From Cladopsammia gracilis (Eukaryota; Cnidaria; Anthozoa; Scleractinia; Dendrophylliidae), in NCBI GenBank assembly GCA_022457155.1, contig JAJGOT010000310.1, positions 62,001 to 126,000 of the forward strand: a stretch of DNA of 64,000 nucleotides, read 5' to 3'. The position numbers and the translations under genes are program-made. This document shows positions 26,801-35,800 of the stretch, in pieces. Each line of letters begins with the position of its first letter. The stretch's first letter is position 1. Under the pieces are notes generated by a model. That model was not told the DNA's origin. It did no database searches and saw nothing but the letters and a program-made list of their open reading frames with translations.

Positions 26801-29800
26801 GTGTAGTATGTATTAACCTTCAGACGTGCACGCAAACTTATAAAAAAGGCCCGTTATTATTTAACCCTCGGACGTACACGCAAACTTATATCCCCACCGT
26901 GGTACAAGGGGGGAGGTTGTTGCAATCCCCACCCCCCCCCCCCCCTCCCTGGATTTTTGCGATGTTGAAATATTTCGGAAATATTTACATCTAATAGATA
27001 GCCCGCGATGTGCTCTACAAGATAAGGTAAATATTATGGGTTGTGACGCTGCTGGGGGTCCGTGACGTCATCCAAAATGGCCGCCAATACGGCCGCCATC
27101 TTGGATTTGACTAAAAATTCAAATTTATTGGGGAAAAGTGGAAATTGCAAATATCGTTTGCTGGAGTTGCAAAATAACATACAATTAAACATTTTGATGC
27201 TTTTGGTAGTATTTTATACGTTTTTTAACTGAAAAAAGGTGAAAAACACGCATTTTTACTCAAAAATGGCTTGACCACATGTTACTTATGACGTCATATC
27301 TCGTTACCATAGCAACCGGTTGTCACCAAACTTTACCAAATTGTGTCTCTAGGATAAATGAACAGCTACTGGAAACGGCATGTGATAATCATAAATGGTC
27401 TTTAAAATATCGGAGAAAAACCTTAAGGGTGTACGTCCGAGGGTTAAGGTATTTTTTTAACTTCACGCGGGAGTTTATTCATCAGTTTTCATAAATAAAA
27501 AAATTGGGGCTTCCTATTCACTTGCCTGGAATATATTAAAACAATATCTTATTCTTCTCAGTGTCGATGAATAGCCGTATATGTTTACCTCGCCGCTTCT
27601 AGACTCGACAGATATTCACCACTATTCACATCCACTTTGGTGAATAATTGTTAATTATACGAAGATTTCTAAAATATATTCCTTGAAGGTTGAAAGTTGT
27701 TACTTACTGGCGGGTATGCTAGTATAGTTCACTTGAGCATAAGTTGCTTTAAATCCACGGTACCTCCCACCACGATCAGAGACAAACAGCACCTTCAGGC
27801 TGTCATTGTATACATGATATATTACATCCTCGTGGTAACCACATCTTCGTGCGCTTGAGACACCATCAGAAGATAAGCCGTTTTGAATTTCCAAGTAATC
27901 ACACGTGCAGGCCGCTCCACACTGTTGAATGTACATGTTTTCAATGAGCAACACAATGTAGTTTCCTTTTCTTGCTGTGATTTGCCAGGTGCATGTCTGG
28001 TCGTCTCCGTATTCTCTGGGGTAATAAGGACTTGTGACGTTTCCTGACGTGTCATTCAGGGTCATCAGATTTGGACACACTGCACGAAACAACAACAACA
28101 ACAACAAAATAACAAGTAATCTTGAGACTGTTCCAGGTCAGCAAAAAATCCAAAATTGATCCTCATCGCTTTCACGTTTGCTCAATGTTTTTATGGTAAA
28201 CTTCATCAAAATCAACCCAAACCATTCTGTTTTAAAATTTCAGGTATTGTATTTGGCATTATTTAACAGTAGTTGGTATGAAAGCAAATTTATTTGAGTT
28301 ACACACGAATCACAGATTTGACTGGGACTCTGCCGAATGCGTTATTTACAGTACGGACTACTGCAAACGACTCACTCCAGAAATTTGGTTTGCTTACTTA
28401 GAACAGACACCACCGAACCGATGCCAACAGCTACTTGCGGCCTAGAAACGACTTGTCAACAGAACAGACAAACAATAGACTGAACTCACCGACAAATTTG
28501 TCTGACGATACAACGACAGAAATTACACAACAGCCAATAACATCATGGCAAAACTGACCAATGACAGCAACAACCAGGCGTATATACCAATCAACTGGAC
28601 TGACGATTTACAACTCACATGACTCTGAAGATGACTTCCGCTCAGGTTGTGAATTGTGGAAACGTCAGTGAATGTCAACAACGGCGCTGTTCGGATTTAC
28701 AGTAAACCGGATGATCACACTCGACTGCTTACAATGTATTTGGTTTAGTTAACAAGGTTTGCATGCACGTATCATTCGACGCTGATAATTTCTGGTCCTA
28801 AGTCTTTTTCGGCCGCGAAGAATGCGCTGCTCCCCAGTTCGCTTGGTAAAGAAGCGTTATGTAACTATCCCATAATAATGTGCTATGATGGCAACGAAGG
28901 ACAATTTTGATATCAGTAATAAGACTCACCTGACTCAAAAGTGATGGCTGTGTAAGATGCATTAAATCCTGCTGAATACTGATTGGCGCGGGATATAAAT
29001 GTCACTTGAATGGAATTCCCCACAGAGTACACTGGATCAGGAGGAGAATAATCATACAAAGTAACAACACCAGAGGAAACATTTGTGATGGTAAGCTGTG
29101 CTCCGCCGTACCAGCCATAGCCCAGTTGAAAGTGTATGAAGTTGATTTTGACGATGTACCCGTTAGGAACTGTGATATTCCAGCTACATCTACTGTATTG
29201 AGGGTAGCTGTTTGGAAAATTAGGGCTTGAAAAGAATCCACTTGATCTAGTAAGAAACTTTCCAGAGATACAAGCTAAAAAAGAAACCAAGTTTATTGGC
29301 ATATGGCTTCATCGCCTCCATCCGTGAAATGTGATTCAAAATATATTAGTTACGTTTAACAATTCCAATCGAGATAATGGTTTTCGTGCGGTCTGATTGG
29401 CTACTCAAACTCCGGATAGCATTTGCTCACTTCACCAACTGGCATTTATCGCGGCTGATTTCCTGGACTTGGCGCAATTTTTTTTGCCTAATTTATCAGA
29501 AATAAAGTAACACATTGGGGCTTACTACTCATTTGATTTGAGTGGTGTATATATCAAGCCGTACACGCAAACTTATAAGAAACGCCCGGGCTTGCTATTC
29601 ACTTGCCTGGAATATATTAAAACAATAAATTATTCCCCTCAGTGTCGATGAATTGCCGTATATATATACCTCGCCGCTTTTAGACTCGGCAAATGTTCAC
29701 CACTATTCACCACCACTTTGGTGAATAATTGTTAATTATGCGTAAACTTCTAAAAATATTCCTTGAAGGTGGAAAGGTGCTATACTTACTAGCAGGTATA

Positions 29801-32800
29801 CTGGTGTAGTTCATTTGAATATACGTTGCCTTAAATCCACGGTACCTAACACCACGATTAGAGACAAACAACACCTTCAGGCTGTCATTGTATACATGAT
29901 ATATTACATTCTCGAGGTAACCACATCTTCTTGCGCTTGAGACACCATCAGAAGATAAGCCATTTTGAATTTCCAAGTAATCACACGTGCAGGCCGCTCC
30001 ACACTGTTGAATGTACATGTTTTCAATGAGTAACACAATGTAGTGTCCTTTCCTTGCTGTGATTTGCCAGGTGCATGTCTGGTTGTCTCCGTAATCTCTG
30101 GGGTAATAAGGACTGGTGATGACTCCTGATGTGTCATTCAGGGTCATCAGATTTGGACACACTGCATGAAAAAAATAAATAAACAACAAATGATCTTAAG
30201 ACTGATCCAGGGCTGGAAAAGATCCGACACTCCTCATCGCTTTGTTGTTGTGATTTTGTTTATTTTAGAGTTTTTTAATATTGCTAATAATCTGTCAGAA
30301 CTATTCATTTAACAGTAACATCGATCAATGCAGGAACGGAGAGCGGGGTCTGAGAATGAGTGATTAGCGCTACTTTCCATAAAACTTCAAAATTATACGG
30401 TTAGTAACTATAACCCTAACCCTATAGGTTTTCAGACCCCTCTTTCCTAGGCGTGCATTATTTATAATAAGCATACAGGCTAATGCCCCAGTTCATCTGT
30501 TAGATCCAAGGAAATTTTGCCCATAGAATAAACAGACAAATCACAGTACATCAAACCTCTTTGGCCAAAGAAAAAACTAAAATCGTCACGTACACAAAGA
30601 AAAAAAATCGAAATTTGAATAACCCGACAGGATTCGAACCTGTCGGGGACTCAGATTTTTCCCTTAATGTCCCACGCTCGTAACACGATGAACATCACAT
30701 CTTTCTCATATTGGTAATAGTTAACGCAATATTCGCTTAAAGGTAAAAGCTATAAATACAACGCGAAAGGAATGAAAACTTTATAAACACCGAACGTTGT
30801 GACAGCTGCCATCTTCAGTGTTTCATTTCTTACAAATAGTGACAGAAGGTGACTAACCGAAAATGGTTGAAAAACTGTTCTAGATCTTATAGTACACATC
30901 ACCAAAATTAACCCAACCATTATCTTTTGGAATTCCAGGTATTTGGTATTAAACAGTAGTTGGTATGAAAGCACATTTTTTTTAGGTTACACACGAATCA
31001 CAGAATAGCGCTGCGCAAAAATGACGTCACATACTTTTGACCCCCGTTGTGACTCAGACAAACAAACTCCACCTGCATAATAATTTTGTATGGGAAACAC
31101 TTCGATGCTGCTTTTATCGGTATTTTCGCAAGTAAATCGATCACCCGGGTCAATGTTAAATAGAAAACCTAAACATTATTCTTGGAACGTCTCAAACTTT
31201 GGTGAAAATGCAAAGAATTGATAGAGAGCGGCAATATTATTGTCTGAAAGATTTCACTCTCGAGAGGTCCAGTTTGCAGTATATACAGCTGAGCCGTTAG
31301 AAACGTAGCATATTGAACCAAGCGGTTATAAAAAAGTGGTCCATTGCAAATAAAAGGCAGGTTTCAATAATTGTGAAAAGAAATGATAATCTGTCCACTG
31401 AAAGGATAGGTTTATTTTTATGCTGTTTATGCGACCGCAGGTAGTAACAGAAAAGTTTATACTCGTTGGACGAATACTCGAGAATAAGCAGGTCTCTAAT
31501 TTTCCAAATTGCGGCCTATATACTCTCCAAGCTTTACAGTATATATTCAGTATCCCTTAGAATATACGCAAAGACAGGATTTTTGCACAAAAACAAATTC
31601 GCGTTGTCATTCTCTGGACCTTTTGCCGTTCTGCTTTGCACCCGTCGTATTCGCGGGTCGTAAACGGTATTTGTATCAAATACATATTCTGGATCATTTG
31701 GAACCTATTTACGCATCTTTATCCAAGCTAGTGATGCACACATCTTAGTCATACAAGGAGAATACAACAATTTACTTTTGGCTTAATTTTGGGCGAAAGT
31801 CGTGAAATGTTTTCTGATCGGATTTCACTGTGCAGCCTCGTCACATATTAAGCCAAAATTTACATTTCTTGAATCAGTTTTCAGTCCTGAATGTAACATT
31901 GCCTTTTATTTATTAGATTTGAAGCCCCAAAAACGTTCAAATCACGTTTACCGCTAATTTTACCGATTTTTCATGTCCAGAACACATCCCGCTCATATAA
32001 AGCCTTTGAGCTGACAGCAAACTTTGTGTGAGTCACGTAGGGGGCTATCTATTTTTAGTAATTGTGCGCAGCGCTATTAACTGGGACTCTGCCGAATGCG
32101 TTATTTACAGTACGGACTACTGCAAACGACTCACTCCAGAAATTTGGTTTACTTACTTAGAACAGACACCACCGAACCGATGCCAACAGCTACTTGGGGC
32201 CTAAAACCGTACGACTTGTCAACAGAACAGGCAAACAAGAGACTGAACTCACCGACAAATTTGTCTAACGATACAACGACAGAAATTACACTTACAAACA
32301 CAGATCGAAACGCACCAATCACTGACTTGAGTCTCAACAGCCAATAACATCGTGGCTAAACTGACCAATGACAGCAATAACCAGACGTATTTACTATCAA
32401 CTGACGATTTACAACTCACATGACTCTGAAGATGACTAAGTTCAGGTTGTCGAAACGTCAGATAATGTCATCAACTACACTAACCACGACGATCACACTC
32501 GACAGATTATTTAGTTTAGTTAACAAGGTTTGCACGTATCATTCGACGCTGATAATTTCTGACCCTAAATCTTTTACGGCCGCGAAGAATGCGCTGCTTC
32601 CCAGTTCACCTGGTAAAGAAGCGTTATGTAACTATCCCATAATAATGTGCTATGATGGCAACGAAGGACGATTTTGATATCAGTAATGACTCACCTGACT
32701 CAAAAGTGATGGCCGTGTAAGATGCACTAAATGCTGAGTAGTGGTTGGCGCGGGATATAAATGTCACCTGAATGGAATTCCCCACAGAGTACACTGGATC

Positions 32801-35800
32801 AGGAGGAGAATAACCATCCAAAGTAACAACACCAGAGGAAACATTTGTGATGGTAAGCTGTGCTCCGCCGTACCAGCCATAGCCCAGTTGAAAGTGTATG
32901 AAGTTGATTTTGACGATGTACCCGTTAGGAACTGTGATATTCCAGCTACATCTACTGTATTGAGGGTAGTTGTTTGGAAAATTAGGGCTTGAAAAGAACC
33001 CACTTAATCCAGTAAGAAACTCTCCAGAGATACAAGCTAAAAAGAAACCAAGTTTATTAACACGTGGCTTCAATGTATTCATCAGTATATTTGTTTTATT
33101 GGCTACTAAATCTCCGGATAGCACTTCGCAAGCTCAGTTCAATTCCCGGCATTCTTCGCGGCCTATTTCCTAGACTTTAAAGCGCCCTATATTTTTTCTT
33201 TATTTTTCAGAAATAATGTAACACGTTGAGTCTTGCTACTCATTCGTTTGGTATACATTTACATGTACATTAAAACAATTATTCTCCTCACTGGGATGCT
33301 GTCGATGAATAGTGTTATATATTTGCCTGTCATGTATTGGGTTAAAATCGCAAGTGGGTCCTCAGTATCAAGATCATATCTCTAGTTTATTGCTTACCCG
33401 ATGAAGAGATTGGAGTTCTTGTGGTCGGGGTAGGCGCTACGTTTGTTGTCGCTGAAAGAAACCAGACATCGCAAGGATTATTGATAAACGCGGCAGATTA
33501 AAAGCCAACAAAATTTATAATTCAACTAAAAAAAAATTAAATCTGTAAGGATAATTTCAAGGCCGGTTTTCGTACCGTTTCCTTCTTCAACGATCTTTCA
33601 AGCCTCATTAGGGTTTTGTAATAATACAGTGTGGTTCAAACTTTTCAAGTCTATTGATGAAATCCTAAACTGTAATTCAAATGTAAACTATTTATTGACC
33701 AGAATACTTCCCTGTGGTGCTGTTAATTTTATAAATTGTAAAAGGTGTTCCTAACTTTCGAGTCTGCGGATAAAATCTTTCAGTGTAGCAGTGTCTTAGT
33801 ATGATGTTGTACAACTCAGATGGTTCAATTCATTGAGGATGAATTCGCTGCCTTTACTGTAATAATATAAATCCCTTAGTGTGGCTAAACGGATGTTATA
33901 CTAAAGTGTGATCATTCAATTGGAACTATTGTGCAGTATTTTCCTGTGGTACTGTTTATTATGCTGTACAAGGTAGTTCTAACATTTGAGTCTGGGATAA
34001 AATCCTAAAGTGTGACAATTCAAATGGAAGCTTACTTAGCAGTATTTACTAATAGTACTGTTTATTATTCTGCACAAGGTCGTTGTAGCTTTTGAGTCTG
34101 TGGAGGAAGTCTTAAAGTGTGAACATTCAAATAAAAGGTATTGAGTAGTACTTTCCTCTGGTGCTTTTTATTATGCTGTACAAAGTGGTTCTTCTTTTAA
34201 ATCTACCGTTCCGTTCTTTTTGGCATAGTTTGTGCTAAAAATTAGTCCCCAATTCATGGGAAACGTTACCTCCAATTCCTGGTAAGGAGGAAGGCACTGC
34301 AGGCGCTGAAACTAAGACGGATGTACTTTGATCTATTGCCAGACTAGTGCTCACTGCCACAGATGACGAACCATTTCTGGCTAGTCCGCTTGAAACAACA
34401 ACTGATGGCGACGCAACTGCCGAGGATGACACCAGCGCAGAAAACACTGAGGGCAAGACGGATGTGCTTTGATCTATTGCCAGACTAGAGCTCACTTCCA
34501 CAGATGACGAACCATTTCTGGCTTGGCTGCTTGAAACAACAACTGATGGCGACGCAACTGCCGAGGATGACACCAGCACAGAAAACACTGAGGGCAAGAC
34601 GGATGTTCTTTGATCTATTGCCTGACTAAAGCTCACTTTCACATATGACGAACAACTTCTGGCTTGGCCACTTGAAACAACAACTGATGGCGACGCAACT
34701 GCTGAGGATGACATCAGCACAGAAGACACTAAAGGAATGACGGATGTACTTTGATCTATTGCCAGACTCGAGCTCACTGCCACAGTAGACGAACCATTTC
34801 TGGCAAGGCTGCTTGAAACAACAACTGCCGATGGCGATGCAACTGTTAAAGATGATACCAGCGCAGAAGACACTGAAGGCAAGACGGATGTACTTTGATG
34901 TATTGCCAGACTCGAGGTCACTGCCACCGATGACGAACTACTTCTGGCTAGGCCGCTTGAAACAACAACTGATGGCGACGCAAATGCTGAGGATGACAAC
35001 AGCGCAGAAGATACTGAAGGCAAGACGGATGTACTTTGATCTATTGCCAGACTCGAGGTCACTGCCATAGAGGACGAACTATCTCTGGCTAGGCCGCTTG
35101 AAATAAAAGCTGATGGCGACGCAACTGCTGAGGATGACATCAGCACAAAAGACACCGAAGGAATGACGGATGTACTTTGATGTATTGCCAGACTTGAGCT
35201 CACTGCCGCAGTAGACGAACCATGTCTGGCAATGCTGCTTGAAACAACAACTGATGGCGATGCAAATGCTAAGGATGACACCAGCACGGAAGACACTGAA
35301 GGCAAAACGGATGTACTTTGATCTATTGCCAGACTCAAGTTCATTGCCACAGATGACAAACTACTTCTGGCTAGGCTGCTTGAAACAACAACTGATGGCG
35401 ACGCAACTGCTGAGAATAAGAATAAGATCCTGAAGTAGACCAGATTACTTACTATCAAAACTATCCCATCCCTAACAACAAAATAAGTCCGAAGACGACC
35501 AATTCTTATAGCTTGAACACAAGTTTCAAAATAAATTACAATACACCTTAAAAACAACATTGACAACAACACCGCGTTGAGTTTGTGTTACATCTTTTGT
35601 TTTAAAGTCATTCTACTGACATAAAAATAACAGTGTGGCAGTGTTTATTATGATGCTAAGCTATACAACTCAAATGGTTCGATTCTCCGAGGATGAATGT
35701 GCTGCCTTTACTGTGTTTTCTGGAAATGCTTAGACCTTAGCTTTAAATGAAATCCCTTAGTATGGCCTAATGAAAGCTATTAATAAGTACTTTTTTCCTG

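Noticed and set aside
30600..30680. tRNA-like T arm (GACAGGATTCGAACCTGTC)
   Set aside because: It is only a short palindrome with a GATTCGAACC core. No acceptor, D or anticodon arms pair around it, and the sister introns have degenerate versions. At best it is a relic of a tRNA-derived SINE.
29006..32992. Plus-strand and alternative-frame ORFs over CUB exons
   Set aside because: Out-of-frame shadows; the CUB motif and phase pattern are on the minus strand in one frame only.
34813..35433. Plus-strand ORFs with KQQLMATQMLRM repeats
   Set aside because: Antisense shadow of the Ser-rich repeat exon, which is supported by splice borders and phase on the minus strand.
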